Source of the DNA: Portibacter lacus | Lineage (GTDB): Bacteria > Bacteroidota > Bacteroidia > Chitinophagales > Saprospiraceae | Length of the DNA: 64,000 nt | Direction: 5' to 3' | Assembly: GCF_021533215.1 (NCBI RefSeq) | Contig: NZ_JAJNKA010000003.1 | Span: 558,001-622,000 of the forward strand | Shown here: positions 18,216 through 27,215 of the stretch, one piece after another | How positions within the stretch are numbered: position 1 is the stretch's first letter | How the letters are laid out: every line of letters begins with the position of its first letter | Position numbers and translations under genes: made by a program | Notes under the pieces: model-generated | Database searches by the model: none | Told to the model about the DNA's origin: nothing | The model's input: the letters and a program-made list of their open reading frames with translations, nothing else

Positions 18216-19493
18216 ATGCCGAATCCATTTTCAAAGAGCGAATCCCTGTTTGCAGCATCTAAAAAGTATATTCCAGGCGGTGTTAATTCACCAGTGAGAG
18301 CCTTTAAATCTGTCGGCGGAACACCCGTTTTCATTGACAAAGCTAAAGGTGCATACCTCTATGATGTAGATGGGAATTCATATGTGGACCTCATCAATTC
18401 TTGGGGACCGATGATTCTGGGGCATGCACATCCTGAAGTGATCGAGGCTGTAACACAGCAAATAAAGAAGTCTTTCACTTATGGAACACCGACTAGCTTG
18501 GAATTAGACATGGCTAAGCTAATGTGCGATATCGTGCCGGGCTTGGAAATGGTTAGAATGGTTAATTCAGGTACGGAAGCTTGCATGAGTGCAGTTCGAC
18601 TTGCCAGAGGTTATACTGGTAAAAAGAAGATCGTCAAGTTCGCAGGCTGTTATCATGGACATCATGATAGCTTTCTCGTAGAAGCAGGAAGTGGTGCCTT
18701 AACACTAGGAAGCCCGAATTCGCCTGGTGTACCGGAAGAAACAGCAGCGAACACTTTGATCGCTGAATACAATGACTTAGCGTCGGTTCAGGCTTTATTT
18801 AGCAAACATGATGACATCGCATGTGTAATCTTGGAGCCTGTTGCAGGGAATATGGGATGCATTCTTCCTAAGGATGGTTTCCTTCATGAACTGAAGGCAT
18901 TGTGCCATAAAAATGGAGCGTTATTTATCATGGATGAAGTGATGACCGGATTCAGATTAGCACCTGGAGGAGCACAAGAATATTTCGATATTCAAGCTGA
19001 CATCATCTGCTTTGGAAAAATAATAGGAGGAGGTATGCCTGTAGGTGCTTTCGGAGGTAGAAAGGAAATATTTGAACATTTAGCACCTCTTGGTCCGGTA
19101 TATCAAGCGGGTACACTCAGCGGCAACCCTGTTGCAATGACGGCTGGAATCACAACATTGACCATTCTAAAAAACACACCAAGTATCTACACGGAGTTAA
19201 CGGAAACCGTAAAGAATCTACACCAGTCTCTCGGTGAAATATTGAGCGAAAAAGGCATTGCTCATCATATCAATTCCATTGGTTCAATGATAAGTATTTT
19301 TTATACTGATCGAGAAGTGCATAGTTATGGAGATGCTAAGACAACCGATACTGAGTTATTTGGTAGACTTTTCCACCACGGATTAAAGTCGGGAATTTAT
19401 CTACCGCCGAGTAACTATGAATCTTGGTTTCTAGGAAAAGATATTAAGGACAAAGAAGTTGAGAAAATTTTAGAAACCTTTAAGACTTTCTAA
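18216..19493 (+). CDS. hemL: Glutamate-1-semialdehyde 2,1-aminomutase
   Basis: PLP enzyme that turns glutamate-1-semialdehyde into 5-aminolevulinate. 425 residues, full length. KYIPGGVNSPVRAF near the N-terminus and MVNSGTEACMSAVRLAR are family hallmarks; FIMDEVMTGFR holds the cofactor Asp, and FGKIIGGGMPVGAFGG carries the PLP-binding Lys268. It ends the hemACEFL run, 6 bases after hemF. Porphobilinogen synthase (hemB), which acts next, is not in the window. Confidence 0.95.
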   Translation: MPNPFSKSESLFAASKKYIPGGVNSPVRAFKSVGGTPVFIDKAKGAYLYDVDGNSYVDLINSWGPMILGHAHPEVIEAVTQQIKKSFTYGTPTSLELDMAKLMCDIVPGLEMVRMVNSGTEACMSAVRLARGYTGKKKIVKFAGCYHGHHDSFLVEAGSGALTLGSPNSPGVPEETAANTLIAEYNDLASVQALFSKHDDIACVILEPVAGNMGCILPKDGFLHELKALCHKNGALFIMDEVMTGFRLAPGGAQEYFDIQADIICFGKIIGGGMPVGAFGGRKEIFEHLAPLGPVYQAGTLSGNPVAMTAGITTLTILKNTPSIYTELTETVKNLHQSLGEILSEKGIAHHINSIGSMISIFYTDREVHSYGDAKTTDTELFGRLFHHGLKSGIYLPPSNYESWFLGKDIKDKEVEKILETFKTF

Positions 19494-19530
19494 TTCTAAA
19501 GAGTCCATCTGGTTTCGCAATTCGCAGGTC

Positions 19531-19560
19531 ATATATATTATGATTTTTAATAATATATAT
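19531..19560 (+). terminator. AT-only hairpin after hemL
   Basis: ATATATATTAT (19531-19541) and ATAATATATAT (19550-19560) form a perfect 11-bp stem around the 8-base loop GATTTTTA, 37 bases after the hemL stop. It has no GC clamp and no clean T-run, so as a terminator it would be weak. It could also be a spacer structure or chance in AT-rich DNA. The rest of 19494-19744 shows nothing else. Confidence 0.35.
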
Positions 19561-19744
19561 TTGGTATTATTCCTCTTTTATTGAATATTTGCAGCTGATA
19601 AGGAAATAAAAAAGTATTTTTATGGCCTAGGAATTATTAAAGTTGAATGTCATTTAGTTTCAGCAGCCTATTGGTAAACCATTTGTAATTAAAAAAGCAT
19701 AACCAATTTAGACCTGACTTTGACATGTTAAGCCACAATTTAAA

Positions 19745-22210
19745 ATGCCGAAATTATTTTCAGTATTACTGATACTCTTGCCTATATTTTTGTTCGCAAA
19801 TGAAATTCCTCACAGGGTTTTACTAGCAGATCGCACGAATATTGACATAAAAATCGATGGTTCCTTAGATGAGGAAGCATGGACTAAAGCCAATATAGCG
19901 GATAAGTTCACTACCTTAAATCCTAAGCCAGGTCTTCCTGCAAATTTCGAGACTCAAGTAAGAATTCTCTACAATGATAACTCCTTGTACATCGGTGCCT
20001 TACTGATTGATCCTGAGCCGGATCAAATCATGAGACAATTATGCGAGAGAGATGGAAGCACCAATGCCAGTTCTTTCGAAATAATGATCGATGCCTACCA
20101 GTCGGGAATCAATGGATTCGGTTTCAAAGTTTCCGCTGCAGGAGTTCAACGAGACTATTTATTAACTCCTGAAGGCTCGGATAGCAACTGGGACGCTGTA
20201 TGGAATTCCAGTGTTAAGATCACGGAATTTGGTTGGGTAGTTGAAATGGAAATACCTTATTCTGCGCTAAGGTTTCCGAAGGCTGATGTACAGAAATGGG
20301 GCATTAACTTTAGCCGTGAAGTTCGAAGAACTAGAGAAACCAGTTATTGGAATGAAATCGACCCGACTATCGAGGGAATTCTAACTCAAGCTGGCGTTCT
20401 AGAAGGTATTCAAAATATAAAAACGCCGGTAAGGCTTATGGTGACGCCATATCTTTCCTTCGGTGGAAGTACCAACTTAAAGCAAGAAGGTTCTTTAAGC
20501 ACAGGAATCAGTGGTGGAATGGACTTGAAATATGGTATAAATGACGCATTTACGTTAGATATGACCCTCATTCCTGATTTCTCTCAAGTGAAATTCGATG
20601 AACAAGTACTAAACCTTACACCTTTCGAGGTCCAATTCGATGAGAATCGTGCATTTTTCACTGAAGGAACAGAACTTTTCCAAAAAGCGAATCTCTTTTA
20701 CTCTCGTAGAATCGGAGGGGCACCGCATAACAGCAAACGAATATTTGATAAAGAAAAGGAAGGAAACCGAATTACTCGGTATAATAATATCACTCAATTA
20801 TTAAATGCCACTAAAATATCGGGTCGATTGCAATCGGGATTAGGAATCGGTGTATTTAATGCTGTGGTATCCGAAAGCACGGCAGATTATGTCACACAGA
20901 ATGGAGAAACACAAAGTGTTCAAGTTAATCCATTGACCAATTACAATGTCCTTGTAGCTGATCAAAATTTAAAAAACAACTCTTTCATTTCGTTGATTAA
21001 CACGAATGTACTCCGGTTCGGAGATGATTATGACGCGAATGTAACAGGAACCGAGTTTGACTTCAGAACTAAAAATCAGAAATACAGTTTCGCTGGTTCT
21101 TCAGCCTTAAGTCAGAAATACTATTCAGAATATACTGATCTAGGTTATACTTACAGTCTAACGGCTGGTAAAATTAGAGGTCGTTATAATTACGAGTTAA
21201 GCTATAAGGAAGAGAGTCCTAATTATGATATAAATGATTTCGGATTTCTACTAAGTCCGAATGAGCGGACGGTTTCTTTACGAGGATCGTATAATAATTA
21301 CAATGCGAGGCCTAAAAATATAGACACTTACAAACTAACCCTTTCCAGTTTATATTCAAGGTTAGTTGCTCCGAATGTTTTTACAGATTTCTCAGTTACC
21401 TTAAATACTTTCTTGAGAACGAGCGATTTCACAGGTGCAGGTGCAACCCTTCGCTTAGAACCAGTTGTGACCTACGATTATTTCGAACCAAGAACACGAG
21501 ATTATTCTCAGTATTATGCTTTTCCTACCAACTGGTATTTTAATTCATTCGTCAGTACCAATTACAACAAGCCAATTGCGCTTGATGCTAATATCAATGT
21601 AAGATCATGGAACGAAGAGAATCGAAATCTGGTTTCTTTCGAAATAGAACCAAGATGGCGGGTGAATAACAAAATAAGCTTGGACTGGAGCTATGGATGG
21701 TCACTGAACAAAAATGATGTGGGCTTTGTCGCTAATTCATATGATGTACCAGGTGTAGAAAACCCAGTTATTTTCGGAAAAAGAGACCGGAAGACGGTGG
21801 TAAATCAGTTCACTACGAAAATTCTTTTCAATGAGAACATGTACATTAATCTAATTGGTCGACATTATTGGTCGAAAGTACATTATAACAGCTACCATCT
21901 TCTAGGGTCAAAAGGTGAACTTATCGAAACATCTATCGATGATATTGCTGATGATGGTCGTAAAAAGTACGATGTTAATTTCAACTTGCTCAATATGGAC
22001 CTCGTCTACAGTTGGCGATTTGCTCCCGGAAGTGATTTGATTTTCGTCGTGAAGAACTTTGCGAATAACGGAGCGGAAATAAGAAACTTAAGACCTAGTT
22101 ATTCTAAGAGTGTTCAGTCAGTGTACGAATACAACAATAATTTCTCTATGAATATTAAAGTTTTATACTTCATAGATTACTTTAAAACTGCACAGAAATT
22201 TAATTCTTAG
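19745..22210 (+). CDS. DUF5916 outer-membrane protein with N-terminal CBM9-like domain
   Basis: An 821-residue exported protein. The signal peptide is MPKLFSVLLILLPIFLFANE. Residues about 30-220 fit a CBM9-like sugar-binding sandwich (IKIDGSLDEEAWTKANIADK, VRILYNDNSLYIGALLIDPE, GWVVEMEIPYSALRF). From about 230 onward there is the DUF5916 region, rich in alternating aromatic and polar strands that suggest an outer-membrane barrel. The last residues end in a strand followed by a short tail. Its substrate is unknown. The stop region overlaps the convergent ABC-F gene by 11 bases. Confidence 0.8.
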   Translation: MPKLFSVLLILLPIFLFANEIPHRVLLADRTNIDIKIDGSLDEEAWTKANIADKFTTLNPKPGLPANFETQVRILYNDNSLYIGALLIDPEPDQIMRQLCERDGSTNASSFEIMIDAYQSGINGFGFKVSAAGVQRDYLLTPEGSDSNWDAVWNSSVKITEFGWVVEMEIPYSALRFPKADVQKWGINFSREVRRTRETSYWNEIDPTIEGILTQAGVLEGIQNIKTPVRLMVTPYLSFGGSTNLKQEGSLSTGISGGMDLKYGINDAFTLDMTLIPDFSQVKFDEQVLNLTPFEVQFDENRAFFTEGTELFQKANLFYSRRIGGAPHNSKRIFDKEKEGNRITRYNNITQLLNATKISGRLQSGLGIGVFNAVVSESTADYVTQNGETQSVQVNPLTNYNVLVADQNLKNNSFISLINTNVLRFGDDYDANVTGTEFDFRTKNQKYSFAGSSALSQKYYSEYTDLGYTYSLTAGKIRGRYNYELSYKEESPNYDINDFGFLLSPNERTVSLRGSYNNYNARPKNIDTYKLTLSSLYSRLVAPNVFTDFSVTLNTFLRTSDFTGAGATLRLEPVVTYDYFEPRTRDYSQYYAFPTNWYFNSFVSTNYNKPIALDANINVRSWNEENRNLVSFEIEPRWRVNNKISLDWSYGWSLNKNDVGFVANSYDVPGVENPVIFGKRDRKTVVNQFTTKILFNENMYINLIGRHYWSKVHYNSYHLLGSKGELIETSIDDIADDGRKKYDVNFNLLNMDLVYSWRFAPGSDLIFVVKNFANNGAEIRNLRPSYSKSVQSVYEYNNNFSMNIKVLYFIDYFKTAQKFNS

Positions 22211-24086
22211 AAACCTTATCTGCGATTTCCATCCATTCCATTTCTAAGTCTTCGATCTCCGACATTAATATTCCCATTTCTTTAGATAGTTCCGACATCT
22301 TATCTGAACTTAGTGAAGAATCTGAAAACTTTTCGGTGATCTCGTCCTTTCTCTTTTCATTCTTAGCAAGCAACTTCTCTATCTCATCCATCCTGTGCTT
22401 GTCTTTGTAGGATAGCTTTTTTTGATTGTCAATGTTTTTCTGAGGTGCAGGAGCAGGTTCTACTTCTACAACTTTCTTCTTCTCAGTAGATTTATCAGGG
22501 AAGAACTCTTTTTCTCTCAATTTGAATTCAGAATAGTTACCATTAAAATCTTTAATAATGCCACCTGGTCGTAAAATGAATATGTGATCTACAATTTTAT
22601 CCATAAAATAACGATCATGCGATATGATCAACAGACAACCCGTGAAAGATCGTAGATACTCTTCTAACACATTTAGGGTAACAATGTCCAAGTCATTCGT
22701 AGGCTCATCCAGAATTAAGAAATTCGGATTCTGCATCAGAACCGTCAGCAAGTAAAGCCTTCTCTTCTCTCCACCTGAAAGTTGTGAATAATAGACTTGC
22801 TGCTGATCTCTACTAAAAAGGAATTTCTCTAGTAAAGATGTTGCGGTCAATTTCATTCCTTTTTCAAGTGGAATATATTCCGCAATATTCCTTACCACAT
22901 CGATCACTCTTTGATCTTCCGAAAGTTCTAGACCGTCCTGGGCAAATATACCAAACTTAACCGTTTCACCTACTACAACCTTTCCTTCGTCCGGTTGAAT
23001 CTGCTGTGTTAACAATTTAATAAAACTTGACTTCCCTACTCCATTCGGTCCGACGACGCCAATCTTTTCACCCTTCTTGAATTTATAATAAAAGTCATTC
23101 AAAACTTTCAAATCTCCGAAAGATTTATGAACGTAATATGCTTCTAAAATTTTACTTCCTAGACGTTCTGATTGGATAACGAATTCAACTTCATCTTGCG
23201 TTATATTCTGATGCGCTTTTTCTTTGATTTCATCGAACTTATCAACTCTTGATTTCGCTTTCGTTCCACGAGCTTTGGGTTGTCTTCTAATCCAGTTTAA
23301 CTCTTTAGAATACAGCTTCTTCATCTTCGCAAGATTCGCTTGCTCTGTCATCTGGATACTTGCTTTCTTTTCTAAGTATTCAGAATAGTTTCCTTTAAAT
23401 GAGGCTAGCTTTCTTTCATCTAGGTCAATGATAATGTTACAAACTCTCTCTAGAAAATACCTATCGTGTGTTACCATAAACACTGTCAGATTAGGCTGTT
23501 GCAGAAATTCTTCTAACCACTCAATCATCTCTAGGTCCAAGTGATTCGTAGGCTCATCCAGAATTAAAAAGTCTGGATTGCTTATTAATACTTTAGCAAG
23601 AGAAAGTCTTTTCTTCTGACCACCAGAAAGGTGCTTCACTTTCTGATCAAGGTTAAGAATCTTTAACTTTCCCAGAATTTCTTTCACCTTCGCTTCTATG
23701 TCCCACGCCTTAAGATCTTCTATTTTAGTGATGGCATCTTGAATAGCTTCTTGATCCTTAGCCAGCATTGCTTTTTCATATAACTGAATGGCCTTAATCT
23801 GAGGGCTGTCACTATTCAGCGCTTCATCTAGAACACTTAATTCATCGAGAAGCTGAGATTCTTGTGTCAAATAAGCAATATTGATATCCTTCTTGAATAA
23901 GATTTTTGCCTGCTCACCTTCTACCGATTCTTCTCCATTAAGAATCTTGAGAAGTGTTGATTTCCCTGTACCATTCTTAGCAACAAGGGCAATTTTATCT
24001 CCTTCGTTAATGGATAAGTTCAGATCTTTAAAGAGTGTTTTCTCTCCAAAAGTCTTCGAAGCATTTTCTATAGTAAGGTAATTCAT
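22200..24086 (-). CDS. ABC-F family ATPase (Uup-like)
   Basis: A 628-residue cytoplasmic protein with two ABC domains and no membrane segments. Domain 1: Walker A ALVAKNGTGKSTLLKIL, signature LSGGQKKRLSLAK, Walker B FLILDEPTNHLD. Domain 2: Walker A GVVGPNGVGKSSFIKLL, signature LSGGEKRRLYLL, Walker B FLILDEPTNDLD. A basic linker (IRRQPKARGTKAKSR) joins them, and a coiled-coil tail of about 80 residues follows domain 2, as in Uup. ABC-F proteins act on the ribosome or in DNA maintenance; which applies here cannot be told. It overlaps the convergent DUF5916 gene by 11 bases. Confidence 0.88.
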   Translation of the reverse strand: MNYLTIENASKTFGEKTLFKDLNLSINEGDKIALVAKNGTGKSTLLKILNGEESVEGEQAKILFKKDINIAYLTQESQLLDELSVLDEALNSDSPQIKAIQLYEKAMLAKDQEAIQDAITKIEDLKAWDIEAKVKEILGKLKILNLDQKVKHLSGGQKKRLSLAKVLISNPDFLILDEPTNHLDLEMIEWLEEFLQQPNLTVFMVTHDRYFLERVCNIIIDLDERKLASFKGNYSEYLEKKASIQMTEQANLAKMKKLYSKELNWIRRQPKARGTKAKSRVDKFDEIKEKAHQNITQDEVEFVIQSERLGSKILEAYYVHKSFGDLKVLNDFYYKFKKGEKIGVVGPNGVGKSSFIKLLTQQIQPDEGKVVVGETVKFGIFAQDGLELSEDQRVIDVVRNIAEYIPLEKGMKLTATSLLEKFLFSRDQQQVYYSQLSGGEKRRLYLLTVLMQNPNFLILDEPTNDLDIVTLNVLEEYLRSFTGCLLIISHDRYFMDKIVDHIFILRPGGIIKDFNGNYSEFKLREKEFFPDKSTEKKKVVEVEPAPAPQKNIDNQKKLSYKDKHRMDEIEKLLAKNEKRKDEITEKFSDSSLSSDKMSELSKEMGILMSEIEDLEMEWMEIADKVSKN

Positions 24087-24411
24087 AATTCAATTTCGAC
24101 CCGCTAAAGTAACGCTAATGCAGTAAACTATGATAACAATTGTTAAAGAGAACAAATTATTTAAAAGTTAACCGAATAATTCTGCATTAATATTCATTAT
24201 TGCTATGTATTAAAACGGCATTATATCCCGAATAAGTGAACCTAAAAATTGACAATTATCAAAATAAATCCATTCTAGAGTAAATTTAATTAAAAACACA
24301 ACACTACTCATAACAATCTAATTACCTGACTATTACGTCTATTAAACAACCCAACAAATAACTGTTTAAAGAAAAAATTGACCTTCAAAATAAAAAAATT
24401 ATTAAAAACGT
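24087..24411. other. Divergent intergenic region, ABC-F / ArsR
   Basis: Very AT-rich. Apart from the ArsR promoter at its right end, I see no reading frame, repeat or strong hairpin. A promoter for the ABC-F gene must be here, but no convincing minus-strand TAnnTTTG was found. Confidence 0.4.
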
Positions 24412-24442
24412 TTTGACATATCGGTAATTGTAGATACGTTTG
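24412..24442 (+). promoter_or_regulatory. Consensus promoter abutting the ArsR start codon
   Basis: TTTG at 24412-24415, a 19-base spacer and TACGTTTG at 24435-24442 match the Bacteroidota consensus fully. The G that ends the -7 box is only 4 bases before the ATG at 24447, so transcription should begin at or within a few bases of the start codon. That predicts a leaderless messenger. Confidence 0.7.
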
Positions 24443-24446
24443 TGTT

Positions 24447-24749
24447 ATGGATTTGAAATTAGTGACTGAAATTAGCAAGTGTTTAGCAAATCAAACACGT
24501 ATTGAAATTTTAGAATGGTTAAAGAATCCGGCGGAAAATTTTCCTCCACACACAAGCATTGACCACTATGATGATGGTGTCTGTGCGACTTATATTTATG
24601 AAAAATCTGGGCTTTCTCAATCGACGATTTCCAACTATCTTACCAATATGGAAAAATGTGGATTATTAGTATTAACGAGACATGGTAAGTGGTCATATTT
24701 TAAGAGAAACCAAGAGGTCATAAATGAGTATACTGAGTTTTTAAAATAG
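24447..24749 (+). CDS. ArsR-family winged-helix transcriptional regulator
   Basis: A 100-residue cytoplasmic DNA-binding protein. LANQTRIEILEWLKN is the first helix pair of the ArsR fold, and SGLSQSTISNYLTNMEKCGLL is the recognition helix-turn-helix, followed by the wing TRHGKWSYFKRN. There is a single pair of candidate metal/thiol residues (Cys14 and one in DGVCATYIY), not the classical CxCxxC arsenic site, so the ligand is unclear. The next gene on the same strand is a tiny membrane protein 47 bases on. The start is fixed by the promoter, which leaves little or no leader. Confidence 0.8.
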   Translation: MDLKLVTEISKCLANQTRIEILEWLKNPAENFPPHTSIDHYDDGVCATYIYEKSGLSQSTISNYLTNMEKCGLLVLTRHGKWSYFKRNQEVINEYTEFLK

Positions 24750-24796
24750 TTTTTTTTTACACAACATATCGATATATACAAATTTGACGATTTGAG

Positions 24797-25051
24797 ATGG
24801 AAATATTTTTTAATGTAATCGGTTGGTTAGGATCTGGGCTTGTCATTACAGCTTATGCGCTAACATTGAAAAGTGAGAAATTTATTAAAGTTGGAAGGTA
24901 TTTTAATTTAATAGGAGGAGTTCTAATCGCCTCTAATTGTTATTATTTCAATGCCATTCCACCATTTGTGTCGAACCTAATATGGGCCATCATTGCAACG
25001 TTCACCATTTTTAAATCGCGGAAAGAAGGAAAAATTATTTCAAATATATAA
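24797..25051 (+). CDS. Small membrane protein, CBU_0592-like
   Basis: An 84-residue protein made almost wholly of three hydrophobic stretches (about residues 4-24, 36-54 and 57-71). The pattern IGWLGSGLVITAYAL, then YFNLIGGVLIASNCYY and LIWAIIATFTIF matches the CBU_0592-like domain, a small membrane family of unknown function. The short spacing to the ArsR gene suggests co-transcription. The basic tail (KSRKEGK) probably faces the cytoplasm. Confidence 0.65.
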   Translation: MEIFFNVIGWLGSGLVITAYALTLKSEKFIKVGRYFNLIGGVLIASNCYYFNAIPPFVSNLIWAIIATFTIFKSRKEGKIISNI

Positions 25052-25226
25052 GAAAATTAAAGTTTTTTTCTGAGGAAAAAGCAAACTAGATTTTCTACTT
25101 TCCACAGCTTATTTGTCGGCATCTTACTAAATAGTATTAATTATTTAAGCAATCTTAGGGCTAGAAATAAATAGGGCTATGTAAATTATCACCTATCATC
25201 AATCAGTAAAGCCAAAAAAGAACAAA

Positions 25227-26828
25227 ATGATTAAATTATTACGATTCGATTCGCTAGAAAATCGGGAACCAACTTATGCTGAAGTAGAAGGATTAGACTT
25301 AGTAGTCATTAGATATGAAGAAAATGTTTCCGTTTTATATGGTCGATGTCTTCATAGAGGTGCACTGCTTTCAGATGGATATGTAAAGGGTGATAACTTA
25401 ATATGTGGCCTGCATGACTGGGATTATCGGATCGATACTGGGGTAAGTGAATACAATAATGAGGAGGTACTAGAGAAATTTACCTCTGAGATAAAAGACG
25501 GTTTCGTCTGGGTAGATGAACAAGAAATAAAAGATTACTTGAAAGAATTTCCACAACCTTTCAATCGGGATGCATATCTAGGTCTATATGCGGATACTCA
25601 TCCAGAAAACACAGAACCATATACCTCATATATCAAGGAGCTATCCAGAAATGGATTAAAGAATTACGGGCATCATGGCCCTTCAGCTTCTATGGGAGTG
25701 GACAGAAACACGCTTCCGAAATGGAATGATATTCAGATCCTCCCTGCTCAGTTAGCAACGCGACCTTTATTAGATGAAGAAGAGGTTTCTACTCAAGTGG
25801 TCATAGGCAAAAATGCTAAAAAACCTTTGATGATCGATATTCCACTTTTTGTTTCTGATATGAGTTTCGGGGCACTTTCTAAGGAAGCAAAAATAGCTTT
25901 ATCCATGGGTGCAGAAATGTCAGGAACGGGAATATGCAGTGGTGAAGGTGGGATGTTACCTGAAGAACAAGCAAACAATTCCAAGTATTTCTATGAATTG
26001 GCATCTGGAAAATTTGGCTTTTCATGGGATAAAGTAATGAAGGCACAAGCTTTCCATTTCAAAGGTGGACAAGGTGCAAAGACTGGGACCGGAGGACATT
26101 TGCCTGGGAACAAAGTCACGAAAGAAATTGCTGAAGTAAGAGGATTACAGGAAGGAGAGACGGCCATTTCACCTGCTGCATTTCCTGACTTAAAAACGGT
26201 GGATGATTTCAAAAAAGTTGCGGAAGAAGTGAGAGCAAAAACAGGAGGAATTCCTGTCGGATTTAAGATTGCAGCGAGTCACATAGAAGCAGATATTGAC
26301 TTTGCATTAGCGGTAGGAGTCGATTACATTATTCTTGATGGTCGAGGTGGAGGAACTGGTTCAGCACCGACGATTCTAAGAGATCATATCAATGTTCCTA
26401 CTATCCCGGCGTTAGCGAGAGCGAGAAAGCATCTGGATAAAATAGGTGCAGACAACATCACACTTATAATCACTGGAGGCTTACGTGTTCCAGAAGATTT
26501 CGCTAAGGCGATGATGTTAGGTGCAGATGCTATTGCTGTTTCTAATTCTGCATTGCAAGCAATCGGATGTCTTGGCATGAGAGCTTGTGGTTCTAACAAC
26601 TGCCCAGTCGGAATTGCCACTCAGAAAGAAGATCTTAGACAAAGGTTAATTATCGAAGCATCTGCTCAGCAATTGAAAAATTTCTTTGGCGCGGCCAATG
26701 ATTTAATCAAGGTTGTAGCAAGAGCTTGTGGATATGATGATGTGTCTAAGTTTAATCATAATGATCTATCAACTTATAATTATGATATGCATCGATTAAC
26801 AGGAATCATTTATGCTGGTATGGTTTAG
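25227..26828 (+). CDS. Rieske [2Fe-2S] - glutamate synthase (GltB FMN domain) fusion
   Basis: A 533-residue protein. Residues 1-110 form a Rieske domain with ligands Cys41-x-His43 and Cys60-x-x-His63 (YGRCLHRGA and NLICGLHDWDY). Residues about 165-520 are the FMN-binding glutamate synthase barrel (FVSDMSFGALSKEAK, GGQGAKTGTGGHLPG, IILDGRGGGTGSAP, IITGGLR). The 3Fe-4S cysteines are Cys447, Cys453 and Cys458 (CLGMRACGSNNCPVG). There is no glutaminase domain and no GltD gene beside it, so it may not use glutamine; the Rieske centre could pass electrons to the flavin. The substrate is unknown. It stands alone. Confidence 0.85.
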   Translation: MIKLLRFDSLENREPTYAEVEGLDLVVIRYEENVSVLYGRCLHRGALLSDGYVKGDNLICGLHDWDYRIDTGVSEYNNEEVLEKFTSEIKDGFVWVDEQEIKDYLKEFPQPFNRDAYLGLYADTHPENTEPYTSYIKELSRNGLKNYGHHGPSASMGVDRNTLPKWNDIQILPAQLATRPLLDEEEVSTQVVIGKNAKKPLMIDIPLFVSDMSFGALSKEAKIALSMGAEMSGTGICSGEGGMLPEEQANNSKYFYELASGKFGFSWDKVMKAQAFHFKGGQGAKTGTGGHLPGNKVTKEIAEVRGLQEGETAISPAAFPDLKTVDDFKKVAEEVRAKTGGIPVGFKIAASHIEADIDFALAVGVDYIILDGRGGGTGSAPTILRDHINVPTIPALARARKHLDKIGADNITLIITGGLRVPEDFAKAMMLGADAIAVSNSALQAIGCLGMRACGSNNCPVGIATQKEDLRQRLIIEASAQQLKNFFGAANDLIKVVARACGYDDVSKFNHNDLSTYNYDMHRLTGIIYAGMV

Positions 26829-27173
26829 CGATATAAAACTTCGCTGACATTTAGACCAGTAAGCCAAGTGAAGCTTTGCGCATTAGCAAGGACTACTGAG
26901 CTAAATGTTAATTACAAGGTAAGTTATGGGTTTCTATTTTCAAGTTTATAGTTAACCTCTAATTTCATGACCTGGCATTTTTAATTAGTATATGCGGATA
27001 GGATGAAAGTGTCAGGTTTTCCATTCTATTGTCCTACTTCAACTTATTATGGCTCTACGATCTTAGCATAAACCCAAGTTCATATATTCAAGTATTCATC
27101 CAAGTTATATTATTAGTCAATAAAAATTCTTTCTATGGAAGGTTAACACTTAAGCTTCCCTTCTATTCATAAC
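26829..27173. other. Intergenic region between convergent genes
   Basis: About 345 bases with no credible gene. It contains an 8-bp inverted repeat (ACATTTAG / CTAAATGT, near 26848 and 26902) with a long loop, which I do not interpret. The hairpin at its right end is listed separately. Confidence 0.4.
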
Positions 27174-27206
27174 ATTGAGAGGCTGACTGGAGGTCAGACT
27201 CTCAAT
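27174..27206 (-). terminator. Hairpin just after the BNR/VPS10 gene
   Basis: ATTGAGAG (27174-27181) pairs with CTCTCAAT (27199-27206), and inside it CTGAC (27183-27187) pairs with GTCAG (27193-27197) around the loop TGGAG; only one G/A position is unpaired. It lies 10 bases past the stop of the minus-strand gene. There is no T-run on either side, so it may protect the 3' end rather than act as a classical terminator. Confidence 0.5.
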
Positions 27207-27215
27207 TATTCGGCC

